Source: Amycolatopsis anabasis (lineage in GTDB: Bacteria > Actinomycetota > Actinomycetes > Mycobacteriales > Pseudonocardiaceae). From it: a DNA stretch of 64,000 bases. Made by a program: the position numbers and the translations under genes. Below the pieces are notes generated by a model that saw only the letters and a list, made by a program, of their open reading frames with translations, did not search any database and had not been told where the DNA came from. This document shows positions 32,230 to 40,584 of the stretch, one piece after another; the first letter of the stretch is position 1, and the number at the start of each line of letters is the position of its first letter. The stretch is from contig NZ_VTHK01000010.1 in NCBI RefSeq assembly GCF_009765355.1, forward strand, positions 62,001-126,000, given 5' to 3'.

Positions 32230-32475
32230 CTACCGGAACGCGGGACTCGCGAGGAAGGCGAGCCAGGCGGCGGGCGGGTAGGTGAGGACGGGGCCGGTGG
32301 GGTTCTTGGAGTCCCGGACCGCGACGGCGGCTTCGGGCAGGAAGGCCACCTCGACGCATTCGGTGTTTTCGCCTTGGCTGTGGCTGCTCTTGCGCCAGAA
32401 GGCCACCTCGACGCACGCGGTGTTTTCGCCATGGCTGTGGCTGCTTTTGCGCCAGACTGCTCGATCCAAGTTCAC
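32230..32475 (-). CDS. DUF397 protein with internally duplicated motif
   Basis: 81 residues from ATG at 32475. DUF397 proteins carry one WRKSSxSxGENxxCVEVA motif; here it occurs twice in tandem (residues about 8-26 WRKSSHSHGENTACVEVAF and 27-45 WRKSSHSQGENTECVEVAF), followed by the normal C terminus with VRDSKNPTGPVL. In streptomycetes and relatives DUF397 proteins are partners of XRE-DUF5753 regulators, and the pair behaves as a toxin-antitoxin-like or developmental switch. The XRE-DUF5753 gene ends 8 bp upstream on the same strand. Confidence 0.85.
   Translation of the reverse strand: MNLDRAVWRKSSHSHGENTACVEVAFWRKSSHSQGENTECVEVAFLPEAAVAVRDSKNPTGPVLTYPPAAWLAFLASPAFR
32341..32454. repeat. 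57-bp tandem duplication within the DUF397 gene
   Basis: Positions 32341-32397 and 32398-32454 are consecutive 57-bp copies, 19 codons each, that differ at only a few bases (for example GCATTCGG against GCACGCGG). The copies keep the frame and duplicate the conserved DUF397 motif. High identity indicates a recent event. Confidence 0.9.
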
Positions 32476-32483
32476 GGCTCACC

Positions 32484-33320
32484 TCAGGTACTCAAGTCGC
32501 GGGCGAGCCGGGCGACGAGGTCTCGTGAGTCGGGCTCGCCGGGAGCGAGCTTAGCAAGCCGCTTGAACTTGGTGATCAGATCGGAAACTTGGCTTTCCTT
32601 GACCAGCTGAAGGTTTCCAGCGGCATGATCCACGTATCCGATGTCGGCGATGGTGTCCTCGGGGAAGGTGAGCACGGTGAAGGCTCCGGTCAGGCCGCTG
32701 TACATTCCGATCTGCGCGGGAACCACCTGCACGGTGATGTTCGGCAGCTCGGACATTTCCAGGATGTGGCGCATCTGGGCGGCCAGCAGCGCGGGTTCCA
32801 CGATGGGCCGGACGAGCGCGGTCTCATCGACAATCGCGTGCAATGTGAGCGGGTCTTCGCCGAATAGCCGCTTGGCGCGGCCCATCCGAATCCGGAGGTT
32901 GCGGTTCTTCTCGCGAGTGTCGCCCACAGTGAACAACGCGCGGGCGTAATCCTCGGTTTGGAGTAGTCCCGGCACAGTCGCGAGCTGGAAGTTGCGGACT
33001 GTTACTGCTTCCGACTCCAGGGCGGGGTAGCTGTTGGCGGTTACGCCTTCGATGAGGTTGTGGTTGCGTTTGATGGCTTCGCGGGCGATGGCCATCAGGT
33101 GTTCCAGGTCGTCGAGGGAGACCCGGTACAGCTCGGCCATCGCGCGCACGTGCAGCGGATGCACGGTCACCGAGCCCTGTTCCGCGCGGTGCAGGCCGCT
33201 GGGGGACATGTCGAGGTCCTCGGCCGCCTGCTCGAGCGTCAGACCCGCGCGGTGGCGCCGGTCGCGCAGTTCCCGGCCCAGCTGCAGCCGCCTGATCGAA
33301 GGAACGCTGTACCGCGCCAC
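32484..33320 (-). CDS. XRE-DUF5753 regulator (Scr1-like)
   Basis: 278 residues from GTG at 33320, preceded by GGGGAGG. N-terminal XRE HTH (IRRLQLGRELRDRRHRAGLTLEQAAEDLDMSPSGLHRAEQG, residues about 8-60) and a C-terminal DUF5753 domain (FQLATVPGLLQTEDYARALF, MGRAKRLFGEDPLTLHAIVDETAL, ITVQVVPAQIGMYSGLTGAFTVL). This is the classic companion of DUF397 proteins, and the DUF397 gene follows on the same strand after 8 bp. Targets unknown. A second, HTH-less DUF5753 protein is encoded at 5580-6104. Confidence 0.9.
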   Translation of the reverse strand: MARYSVPSIRRLQLGRELRDRRHRAGLTLEQAAEDLDMSPSGLHRAEQGSVTVHPLHVRAMAELYRVSLDDLEHLMAIAREAIKRNHNLIEGVTANSYPALESEAVTVRNFQLATVPGLLQTEDYARALFTVGDTREKNRNLRIRMGRAKRLFGEDPLTLHAIVDETALVRPIVEPALLAAQMRHILEMSELPNITVQVVPAQIGMYSGLTGAFTVLTFPEDTIADIGYVDHAAGNLQLVKESQVSDLITKFKRLAKLAPGEPDSRDLVARLARDLST

Positions 33321-33417
33321 GCAAGGACCTCCCCGTGCACCCGTTTCATGCTCGCGCGCGGAGCACTCTCGCCGCGGGAGGTGCGGCGCGGGATCCCGCA
33401 CCGATCACCGGATCGGG

Positions 33418-34260
33418 TCACCTGCGGGTGTTGCGGAGGGTTTCGATGACGTCGTCGTCCCAGCGGTGGGTGCGGATCAGGCGGTACCGTTCGCTCGCGA
33501 CCCACAGGTACGCCTCGGTCTCGGTGCGGGCGCCGATCAGGTCGGCCTGCCGCAGCATCTCGACCACGGGCACGTATTCCTCGTCGTACCAACGCTTCGC
33601 GATGGTCGGCCGGTCGAGGTAGGCGCATTCGTCCTGCATCAGCCGGAAGCCCCACGCTTCGACGTGCTCGCCGAGCTGCGCGTAGTCCCAGGGATCCGAC
33701 ACGAGCACCGAGGCGCGCGCCTGGCCGGTGAGCGGAACCCGTTCCAGGAACAACCGGCGGTAGTCCTTGACGATCAGGTCGCCGCGGTACCGGATCCCGC
33801 TCGGGTTCAGCTTGGTCCGCACCTCGGTCACCGAAGCCTCTATTGTGGACAGTCCCTGCGCGTAAGCGACGGAAACGCGGTGGTGGCCGTCGATGATGAA
33901 GTGCAGCTCGCCGATCCGGTACACCTCGATCGGCGGGATGCTCTCCCCGCGCCGCGCGGCCAGCGCGAGGCGTTCCCAGCGTTCCCGCACCCGGCCCGAG
34001 GTCGGCCGGAACCGGCGGTCGAAGTCGCGGCCGCGGTCCACGCTGCCCACGATCGAATCGAGCCGGATCACCCGCAGCCCGATCCGCCGCTCGCTCTGGT
34101 AGCCGAGTGCGTCCACGACCTCGTGGAACGGCAACATGATGTTCACGTCGTCGGGCTCGCGGCGCAGCCAGGTGGCCAGCCGGGAGAGCACCTGGCGCCG
34201 CCGCGCGCGCAGGAAGTCGTGCTCGGCGTCGGCCTTCGGGAACCCGGTGTCGCGACTCAC
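33418..34260 (-). CDS. ParB-like nuclease-domain protein
   Basis: 280 residues from GTG at 34260, overlapping the phosphoesterase stop (GTGA). The core is a ParB/Srx-type motif: IPPIEVYRIGELHFIIDGHHRVSVAYAQGL (residues about 105-135), the arrangement of ParB N-terminal domains but with no helix-turn-helix and no centromere-binding part. The C-terminal half has helices with WYDEEYVPVVEMLRQADL. It recalls chromosome-partitioning-like proteins found outside par loci. Role unknown; coupling with a metallophosphoesterase gene suggests that they act together. Confidence 0.7.
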   Translation of the reverse strand: MSRDTGFPKADAEHDFLRARRRQVLSRLATWLRREPDDVNIMLPFHEVVDALGYQSERRIGLRVIRLDSIVGSVDRGRDFDRRFRPTSGRVRERWERLALAARRGESIPPIEVYRIGELHFIIDGHHRVSVAYAQGLSTIEASVTEVRTKLNPSGIRYRGDLIVKDYRRLFLERVPLTGQARASVLVSDPWDYAQLGEHVEAWGFRLMQDECAYLDRPTIAKRWYDEEYVPVVEMLRQADLIGARTETEAYLWVASERYRLIRTHRWDDDVIETLRNTRR

Positions 34261-34934
34261 GACTTCACCTCGTGCTCGGCGGGTACGTCGAACTCCATGA
34301 TCTGCCGGCCCACCACGTTGCGCACCCGGGTTTCCCCCATCCGCCGGTCCGGGAGCCGCTCGCCGTACGGGTGGATGTGCCCGTGCAGCAACCATTTCGG
34401 CCGCAGCCGCTCGACCGTCCGATGCAGACACTCGAACCCGTGGTGCGGCGGGTCGTCCCGGTCGCCGACGCCGCGCGGCGGTGCGTGGGTCAGCAGCACG
34501 TCGACCCCGCGGCCGTCGCGGCGGCTTTGGCGCCCGGCCGCGCGCACCAGCCTGCGCGCGCGGCGCGCCTGCTGGCGCTCGGTCCACTGGTTCGGGCCGT
34601 CGTTGTACCGGATCGACCCGCCGAGCCCGGCGATCCGCAGCCCGGCCACGTCCACCACGCGCGCGTCGGCGTTGATCCCGCCCGCCGGGCCGGGCCAGGC
34701 GGCCGGGAAACCGTCCCGCATGGACAGCCCGCCGTACCGGGTGAAACCGCTCAGATCCGGATCGTGGTTGCCGGGGACGAACACGCAGGGAACATCCAGT
34801 GAACCGGCGAGGAACTCCAGGTACTTGTAGGGCAGATCACCCGCGCCCAGCACCAGGTCGACCGAGAACTCGTGGACGGCGGCGGTCCACAGCCGCTCGT
34901 CCACCTCGTCGGCGACCACCAGCGCGCGGAGCAT
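34257..34934 (-). CDS. Calcineurin-type metallophosphoesterase
   Basis: 225 residues from ATG at 34934. Metal-ligand motifs in order: VVADEVDERL (first Asp; the usual D-x-H has Val in place of His), GAGDLP, VPGNHDPD (GNHD), LLTHAPPRG and LHGHIHPYG (GHxH). Small cytosolic phosphoesterase of the YfcE/YvnB-like class; substrate unknown. The altered first motif could change metal occupancy. Start codon forms an operon with the downstream ParB-like gene by overlap. Confidence 0.82.
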   Translation of the reverse strand: MLRALVVADEVDERLWTAAVHEFSVDLVLGAGDLPYKYLEFLAGSLDVPCVFVPGNHDPDLSGFTRYGGLSMRDGFPAAWPGPAGGINADARVVDVAGLRIAGLGGSIRYNDGPNQWTERQQARRARRLVRAAGRQSRRDGRGVDVLLTHAPPRGVGDRDDPPHHGFECLHRTVERLRPKWLLHGHIHPYGERLPDRRMGETRVRNVVGRQIMEFDVPAEHEVKS

Positions 34935-34958
34935 GCGCCCAGGGTACGTCCTGGCTGG

Positions 34959-35075
34959 TCAGCGCGTGCCGTGTGCGAAGCCCGGATCCCGGGCGATGAT
35001 CGCGGTGACCACCACGACCCAGACGACGGCGAACATGAGTCCCCAGAACTTCAGGTTCGTGAGCAGGCGAGGCAT
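34959..35075 (-). CDS. 38-residue single-pass membrane protein
   Basis: Short frame from ATG at 35075, with GAGAGGAG eight bases upstream, to TGA at 34959. MPRLLTNLKFWGLMFAVVWV opens the protein and the hydrophobic span continues to residue ~26, then IARDPGFAHG. Basic N terminus and a single helix suggest insertion with N terminus inside. It lies 37 bp after corA on the same strand and may be co-transcribed with it; a small regulator or stabiliser of the transporter is possible, but there is no direct evidence. Confidence 0.6.
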   Translation of the reverse strand: MPRLLTNLKFWGLMFAVVWVVVVTAIIARDPGFAHGTR

Positions 35076-35112
35076 GGCAGAACTCCTCTCAATCGAATGG
35101 TCGGAAGAACTT

Positions 35113-36198
35113 CTAGAGCCAGCGGTTCTTCCGGAATATTCGATAGAGCAGCAGGCACACGCCGAGAATGACGCACATGACCATCGGGTAGCCGAACTGC
35201 CAGTGCAGCTCGGGCATGTAGTCGAAGTTCATGCCGTAGATCCCGGCGCCCGCGGTCGGCACGGCGACGATCGCGGCCCACGCGGTGATCTTGCGCATGT
35301 CGGTGTTCTGCTGGAGCGTGATCTTCGCCAGCGTGGCGTCGACCAGGGTGGTGAGCAGCTCGTCGAACCCGGCCACCCGCTCGGACACCGTGGTGAGGTG
35401 GTCGTCGACGTCGCGGAAGTAGGAGCGCACCTGGTCGGGCACCAGGCGGGTGTAGCCCTCGGCGAGGCGGCGCAGCGGGGTGGCCAGCGGCATCACCGCG
35501 CGGCGCAGCTCGAGCACCTCGCGCTTCATGAAGTAGATGGTCTCCGCGCTGACCGAGGACCGCGGCGCGAACACCTGGGTCTCCATCTCGTCGATGTCGC
35601 CCTCGATGCGCGCGGTGACGTCGAGGTAGTGGTCGACGACGTGGTCGGCGATCGCGTGCAGCACGGCCGACGGGCCCAGCCGCAGCCGCTCCGGATCGGC
35701 GTCCAGCTCGTGCCGCAGCCGGGCGAGGCCGGAGTGGTTCCCGTGCCGGACGGTGATGATGAAGTCCTGGCCGAGGAACGCCATCAGCTCGCCGGTCTCG
35801 ACGATCTCGTTGGCGGTGGTCGGCGACTCGTGCTCCACGTACCGGACGGTCTTGAGCACCATGAACAGCGTGTCGTCGTAGCGCTCGAGCTTCGGGCGCT
35901 GGTGCGCCTGCACCGCGTCCTCGACGGCCAGCTCGTGCAGCCCGAACGTCTCGGCGATGCCCTGGATCTGGATCTCGTCGGGTTCGTGCAGGCCGATCCA
36001 CACGAAACCGTCGCCCTGCTCGCGGACCTCCTTGATGGCGTCCATGTGCGAACAGCGCCCGGGCTGGCGCTCGCCGTCGACGTAGACGGCGCAGTCGACG
36101 ACGTACGCCGAAAGGGGGACGGGGATGGGCGGCTCGACGCGCGCGGCGCGGCCGTTGCCCCGGCCTCGCAGACCGCCGAGGGAAGGAATCGCAGGCAT
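35113..36198 (-). CDS. corA: CorA-family magnesium/cobalt transporter
   Basis: 361 residues from ATG at 36198. A large cytoplasmic alpha/beta and coiled-coil domain (FVWIGLHEPDEIQIQGIAETFGLHELAVEDAV; HVVDHYLDVTARIEGDIDEME) leads to two C-terminal transmembrane helices. The selectivity signature GMN is at residues 322-324 (GAGIYGMNFDYMPELHW) and the basic tail RIFRKNRWL completes the pentameric channel design. Matches Rv1239c, which follows sugC in mycobacteria; here a toxin-antitoxin island and several genes lie between. Confidence 0.93.
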   Translation of the reverse strand: MPAIPSLGGLRGRGNGRAARVEPPIPVPLSAYVVDCAVYVDGERQPGRCSHMDAIKEVREQGDGFVWIGLHEPDEIQIQGIAETFGLHELAVEDAVQAHQRPKLERYDDTLFMVLKTVRYVEHESPTTANEIVETGELMAFLGQDFIITVRHGNHSGLARLRHELDADPERLRLGPSAVLHAIADHVVDHYLDVTARIEGDIDEMETQVFAPRSSVSAETIYFMKREVLELRRAVMPLATPLRRLAEGYTRLVPDQVRSYFRDVDDHLTTVSERVAGFDELLTTLVDATLAKITLQQNTDMRKITAWAAIVAVPTAGAGIYGMNFDYMPELHWQFGYPMVMCVILGVCLLLYRIFRKNRWL

Positions 36199-36515
36199 GG
36201 CATCTCCTGGGGCTGACGTCGTGCATGGCTACGACGCGCCGAACGGATCGGGGTCCGCCCGGCACAACCAGCGTCCCGGTTCGCGCCCGGGCTACCAGTG
36301 AGAAGGCAGGCCGACCGGCGTGCGGGGAACGCTGGGACTACTAGGGAGCGGACTATCGCCACTACTCATCGTGCGTTCCTCACCTCCTCGGGTCGGCGGC
36401 TGCGACAACGTGTCATTGCTCGCGTTGACGCACTGACACCAATGGTCGAGGGTACTCCTCAACATCACCCCATGTCGTCAGAGGTCGATGTGGCGTTACC
36501 CGAGGAGGACAAATC
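36199..36515. other. Divergent control region between corA and the MaoC hydratase gene
   Basis: 317 bp without a gene on either strand. It holds both promoters. A small stem CGTCGT/ACGACG flanks the corA-side leader near 36213-36234. TTGACG at 36425-36430 is a possible -35 for the hydratase gene, but no clear -10 follows at 16-18 bp. No fold typical of the M-box magnesium riboswitch could be recognised by eye. Confidence 0.5.
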
Positions 36516-37019
36516 GTGCAGTTCGGGCGGTACTTCGAGGAGTTCGAGGTGGGTGCGGTGTACAAGCACTGGCCCGGCAAAACGGTCACCGAATACGACG
36601 ACCACCTCTTCTGCCTGCTCACCATGAACCACCACCCGCTGCACATGGACGCGCACTACGCGGGGGAGACCACGGATTTCGGCAAGAACGTGGTCGTGGG
36701 GAACTACATCTACTCGCTGCTGCTGGGCATGTCGGTGCCGGACGTCTCCGGCAAGGCGATCGCCAACCTGGAGGTCGAGTCGCTGCGGCACGTGAAGCCG
36801 ACCTTCCACGGCGACACGATCTACGGTGAGACCGAGGTCCTGGACAAGACGCCGTCGAAGTCGAAGGACGACCGGGGCGTGGTGTACGTGGAGACCCGCG
36901 GGTACAAGCAGGACGGCACGATCGTGTGCGTGTTCCGCCGGAAGGTCATGGTGCCGAAACGCTCGTATGGTGAGACCCGCGGCGGCGAACAACCCGGCCG
37001 CCCGGTACCCCACGAGTGA
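36516..37019 (+). CDS. MaoC-family acyl-CoA dehydratase
   Basis: 167 residues from GTG at 36516, with GAGGAGG upstream. Hot-dog fold hydratase 2: FGRYFEEFEVGAVYKHWPGKTVTEYDDHLFCLLTMNHHPLHMDAHYA contains the catalytic Asp-x4-His (DAHYA region preceded by NHHPLHMD), and VVVGNYIYSLLLGMSVPDVSG follows. Such single-domain MaoC enzymes hydrate enoyl-CoA or mesaconyl-CoA-type substrates. The acyl-CoA synthetase at 38204-39811 may supply substrates. Substrate unknown. Confidence 0.87.
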   Translation: MQFGRYFEEFEVGAVYKHWPGKTVTEYDDHLFCLLTMNHHPLHMDAHYAGETTDFGKNVVVGNYIYSLLLGMSVPDVSGKAIANLEVESLRHVKPTFHGDTIYGETEVLDKTPSKSKDDRGVVYVETRGYKQDGTIVCVFRRKVMVPKRSYGETRGGEQPGRPVPHE

Positions 37020-37056
37020 TCCGCACTTAGCCGACGAAGTGCGGCCTGGAGGCAGC

Positions 37057-38163
37057 GTGTCGATCGAGTTGGACGAGGTCAAGCGGCGGCTGCGGCGGTT
37101 CGCCGAGCGCGAGGCGCGCGGCAACTCGCCGCTGTACGACCACCTGGCGTCGCGGGCCGCCGACGATGACGAGATCGCCGGGCTGCTCACGCACGCCGCG
37201 CCCGAGGACGCGCGGGCGAACCTGCTGCTCGCGGTCGCGCACCGGCTCATCCAGGCGGATCCGATCCACCCCTTGTCCCGGTACTACCCCTCGCTGGGCG
37301 GATTCGACGGGGTGGATTCGGAGACCTGGCCGCTGTTCCGGTCGTTCCTGCTCGAGCGCGCGGACCAGGCCCGCGAGCTGATCGGCACGCGGTTCACCCA
37401 GACCAACGAGGTGCGCCGCGCGGCCCTGCTCTACCCCGGGGTCGCGCTGGCGGCGAAGGACGCGGGCGGCAAGGTCGGACTGCTGGAGGCGGGTTGCAGC
37501 GCGGGATTGCTGCTCGGGCTGGACAAGTACGGCTACCGCTACCAGTGCGACGGCGGTGAGCAGCTCGCCGTCGGCCCGGCCAAGGCCGCGGTCGGGCTGC
37601 ACTGCGCGCTGGAGCTGGCGCCGGGCGCGACCGTGCCGAAGCTGCCGAAGAAACTGGCCGTCGCCGCGAAGGTGGGCCTGGACCGCGCGCCGGTGGACGC
37701 CGACGACGAGGACGAACTGGCCTGGCTCGAAGCGTGCGTCTGGGCCGATCAGGTGGACCGGATCCGGTTGCTGCGCACCGCCGCGGCCGCCCAGCGCAAG
37801 GATCCGCCGGAGTTCGTCACCGGGGACGCGGTGGACGATCTGGCCGCCGCGGCGGCCCGGGTGCCCGCCGAACTCCCGCTCGTGGTGCTCACCAGCCACG
37901 CGCTGGTCTACCTCCCCGAGCGGCGGCGCGCGGATTTCGTCGCCGCGCTGGGGGACATCGCGGCTGACCGTCCACTGTGGTGGGTCAGCCAGGGGCCCTA
38001 CCAGGCCGGGCTCGCCTACGTCCTGCCCGGCCGCGACGATCTGCGCACCGAAGCGGGCGAGCCGCCGTGCGTGCTCGGCCTCGCGCACTGGTCCGGCGGC
38101 TCCATCCAGGCGAGGGCGCTCGCCCGCACGGACCCCCACGGCCAGCGCATGACCTGGCTCTAG
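37057..38163 (+). CDS. DUF2332 domain protein
   Basis: 368 residues from GTG at 37057 with CTGGAGG before it. The DUF2332 family is recognised by EREARGNSPLYDHLASRAADDDEIAGLL near the start, PLFRSFLLERADQARELIGTRFTQTNEVRRAALLYP, VGLLEAGCSAGLLLGLDKYGYRY (Rossmann-like, methyltransferase-resembling GxSAGL) and LVVLTSHALVYLPERRRADF. Fold resembles a degenerate class I methyltransferase. Function unknown. Confidence 0.85.
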   Translation: MSIELDEVKRRLRRFAEREARGNSPLYDHLASRAADDDEIAGLLTHAAPEDARANLLLAVAHRLIQADPIHPLSRYYPSLGGFDGVDSETWPLFRSFLLERADQARELIGTRFTQTNEVRRAALLYPGVALAAKDAGGKVGLLEAGCSAGLLLGLDKYGYRYQCDGGEQLAVGPAKAAVGLHCALELAPGATVPKLPKKLAVAAKVGLDRAPVDADDEDELAWLEACVWADQVDRIRLLRTAAAAQRKDPPEFVTGDAVDDLAAAAARVPAELPLVVLTSHALVYLPERRRADFVAALGDIAADRPLWWVSQGPYQAGLAYVLPGRDDLRTEAGEPPCVLGLAHWSGGSIQARALARTDPHGQRMTWL

Positions 38164-38203
38164 TGGTTGTGCGGCGCCCGGCCTCTGGTGAGGATGGGGC
38201 GCC

Positions 38204-39811
38204 ATGGACACCTGGTACACGCCGCTGACCCCGCTGGCGTTCCTGGAGCGCTCGGCCGAGGTCTTCGCGGACAAGACCGCGATCGTCTACGGCGACCGGC
38301 GCACCAGCTACCGCGAGTTCGCCGCCGAGGCGACCCGGCTGGCGCACGCGCTGCGCGCCACCGGCGTCGGACCCGGCGACCGGGTGGCCTACCTGCTGCC
38401 GAACATCCCGGAGATGCTGGTCGCGCATTTCGGCGTCCCGCTGGCGGGCGGGGTGCTGGTGGCGATCAACACCCGGCTGGCCCCCGCCGAGATCCGGCAC
38501 ATCCTCGAGCACTCCGGCGCCCGGGTGCTGGTGGCGGACTCCGGGCTGCACGCCTCGATCGCGCCGATCGCCGCCGAACTGGAGCTCGCGGAGATCGTCA
38601 CGGTCACCGATCCGGCCTCCGGTGCCCGGCCCGATCCGGCCGTCGGCGGGATCTCGTACGCCGAACTGCTCGCGCGGGGGAGCGACGAACCGCTGCCGTG
38701 GACCGTCGAGGACGAGCGCGGCACGATCTCGATCAACTACACCTCGGGCACCACCGGCAAGCCCAAGGGCGTGATGTACCACCACCGCGGCGCCTACCTG
38801 AACGCGCTCGCCGAGGTCGTGCACTCGCGGCACACGCCGGAGTCGCGGTACCTGTGGACGCTGCCGATGTTCCACTGCAACGGCTGGTGCACGACCTGGG
38901 GAGTGACCGCGATCGGCGGCACGCACGTGTGCCTGCGCGCGGTGGACGCGGCCGAGATCTGGCGGCTGCTGGACACCGAGGGCGTCACGCACCTCAACGG
39001 CGCGCCGACCGTGCTGGTCACCATCGCGAACCACGAGGGCGCGCATCCGCTGGCCAACGAGGTCGTGGTCACCACGGCCGGGGCGCCGCCGAGCCCGACG
39101 GTGATCGAGCGGATGGCCGGGCTGGGCGCGCGGCTGGTGCACGTCTACGGGCTGACCGAGACCTACGGGCCCTACACCGTGTGCGAGTACCAGGAGGGCT
39201 GGGCGAAGCTGGACGTGGCCGCGCGCAGCACACTGCTGGCCCGGCAGGGGGTCGGCATGATCGTCGCCGACCAGATCCGGGTGGTGGACGAACAGCTGCG
39301 GGACGTGCCGCGCGACGGGGCGACCATGGGGGAGGTGGTGATGCGCGGCAACAACGTGATGTCCGGGTACTTCGCCGATCCCGAGGCGACCGAGAAGGCG
39401 TTCCGCGGCGGCTGGTTCCACTCCGGGGACCTCGGGGTGTGGCATGCGGACGGGTACATCGAACTGCGGGACCGGGCGAAGGACATCATCGTGTCCGGCG
39501 GCGAGAACATCTCGACGATCGAGGTCGAGGCGGCGATCTACGCGTTCCCCTCGGTGCTCGAGGTCGCCGTGGTGGGGGTGCCGCATGAGAAGTGGGGCGA
39601 GCGGCCGAAGGCCTACGTGGTGCTGCGCCCCGGTGCGACCCCCGACGCGGAGGCCCTGCTCGAGCACGTGCGTGGGCGGATCGCGCGGTACAAGGTGCCC
39701 GAGGCGGTCGAGTTCGTGCCGGAACTGCCGAAGACTTCGACCGGCAAGATCCAGAAGTTCCAGCTCCGCGAACGGGAATGGGCGGGGCGCGACCGCCGAG
39801 TCCAGGGTTAG
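38204..39811 (+). CDS. Fatty-acid/acyl-CoA synthetase (AMP-forming)
   Basis: 535 residues from ATG at 38204. ANL superfamily motifs: P-loop YTSGTTGKPKGVMYHH (A3), FHCNGWCTTWG, VYGLTETYGPYTVCEY (A5), GWFHSGDLGVWHADGYIELRDRAKDII (A7/A8) and C-terminal STGKIQKFQLRERE with the catalytic Lys of A10. It activates a carboxylic acid with ATP and CoA; the FHCNGW segment is frequent in medium-chain/aryl acyl-CoA ligases. Likely partner of the MaoC hydratase two genes upstream. Its end overlaps the convergent NUDIX gene. Confidence 0.9.
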   Translation: MDTWYTPLTPLAFLERSAEVFADKTAIVYGDRRTSYREFAAEATRLAHALRATGVGPGDRVAYLLPNIPEMLVAHFGVPLAGGVLVAINTRLAPAEIRHILEHSGARVLVADSGLHASIAPIAAELELAEIVTVTDPASGARPDPAVGGISYAELLARGSDEPLPWTVEDERGTISINYTSGTTGKPKGVMYHHRGAYLNALAEVVHSRHTPESRYLWTLPMFHCNGWCTTWGVTAIGGTHVCLRAVDAAEIWRLLDTEGVTHLNGAPTVLVTIANHEGAHPLANEVVVTTAGAPPSPTVIERMAGLGARLVHVYGLTETYGPYTVCEYQEGWAKLDVAARSTLLARQGVGMIVADQIRVVDEQLRDVPRDGATMGEVVMRGNNVMSGYFADPEATEKAFRGGWFHSGDLGVWHADGYIELRDRAKDIIVSGGENISTIEVEAAIYAFPSVLEVAVVGVPHEKWGERPKAYVVLRPGATPDAEALLEHVRGRIARYKVPEAVEFVPELPKTSTGKIQKFQLREREWAGRDRRVQG

Positions 39812-40221
39812 GCCGACGGCAGGGCGTTCCAGTTACGGAGCGTGTCGACCAGGCCGTCGGTGAGGGCTCCCGCGTCGTCGAGCTCGGCGATCTCCGCCGC
39901 GCCGACCCAGCGCGCGTCGGCGGCGTCATCACCAGCCCGTAACCGTCCGCCCGTCACCGCGCAGCGATAGTCGAAGATCTCGTACGGACCGCGCACCACC
40001 GTGCCGACGAGTGCGCCCGGGCGCACCTCGAGCCCGGTTTCCTCGCGCAGTTCCCGGATCACCGCGGCGGCGTCCGTTTCCTCCCCTTCCACCCGGCCAC
40101 CAGGCAGCGACCAGCGGCCGCGGCCCGGTTCGTTCGCGCGCTGGACGAGCAGTAGTCTGCCCGCGCCGTCGTACACGATTCCGCCTACGCACCGCACGGA
40201 ATTCTGGTCGTTCACCTGCAT
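39808..40221 (-). CDS. NUDIX hydrolase (MutT-like)
   Basis: 137 residues from ATG at 40221. Complete Nudix box G-x5-E-x7-REUxEExGU: GGRVEGEETDAAAVIRELREETGLEV (residues about 40-65). Preceded by VGGIVYDGAGRLLLVQRANEPGRGRWSLPGG. It hydrolyses a nucleoside diphosphate linked to another moiety; the compact length suits a housecleaning or ADP-ribose-type enzyme. Stop overlaps that of the acyl-CoA synthetase gene by a few bases. Confidence 0.88.
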   Translation of the reverse strand: MQVNDQNSVRCVGGIVYDGAGRLLLVQRANEPGRGRWSLPGGRVEGEETDAAAVIRELREETGLEVRPGALVGTVVRGPYEIFDYRCAVTGGRLRAGDDAADARWVGAAEIAELDDAGALTDGLVDTLRNWNALPSA

Positions 40222-40402
40222 TGGGAGAGGTTAACCGGGGTGATCCGGACCACGGTGTACACGGAGAGTAGTCGTACGGTACACTCTCAACCGGTCGCTG
40301 ACCCAAGCGCGGGACTTTCCTCCCGTAACGCAGGGCGGTGCGGTACAACGTAACTGGTTGCCCTTGCAAGACAGGCGTACGCAAGAGACGGGATTGATCG
40401 TT

Positions 40403-40564
40403 GTGAACGCGAAAAAGCTTATCGGTATCGCGGCAATCGCGTTGGTTCTGTTTTTCGTGATCGCCCAGCCTGGACAAGCAGCGGGTCTTGTCAACAACAT
40501 CATCGGCTTCCTGCGGGATTCGGCGGAATCGGTGATCACATTCGTCCGCAACGTGTTCAGCTGA
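40403..40564 (+). CDS. Small membrane protein, 53 residues
   Basis: From GTG at 40403 (TTG 40394, directly after GAGACGGGA, is the alternative). Sequence begins MNAKKLIGIAAIALVLFFVI: basic N terminus and one transmembrane helix, then QPGQAAGLVNNIIGFLRDSAESVITFVRNVF, an amphipathic helix. Unusually AT-rich at its 5' end compared with neighbours. It is followed 20 bp later by the PH-domain membrane protein gene on the same strand and may form an operon with it. Function unknown. Confidence 0.75.
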   Translation: MNAKKLIGIAAIALVLFFVIAQPGQAAGLVNNIIGFLRDSAESVITFVRNVFS

Positions 40565-40584
40565 TCGACGGATAGTCTCCGGGT

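Noticed and set aside
36199-36515. Magnesium riboswitch (M-box) in front of corA
   Set aside because: The leader is long enough, but none of the conserved M-box stems could be recognised by eye; a covariance search would decide.
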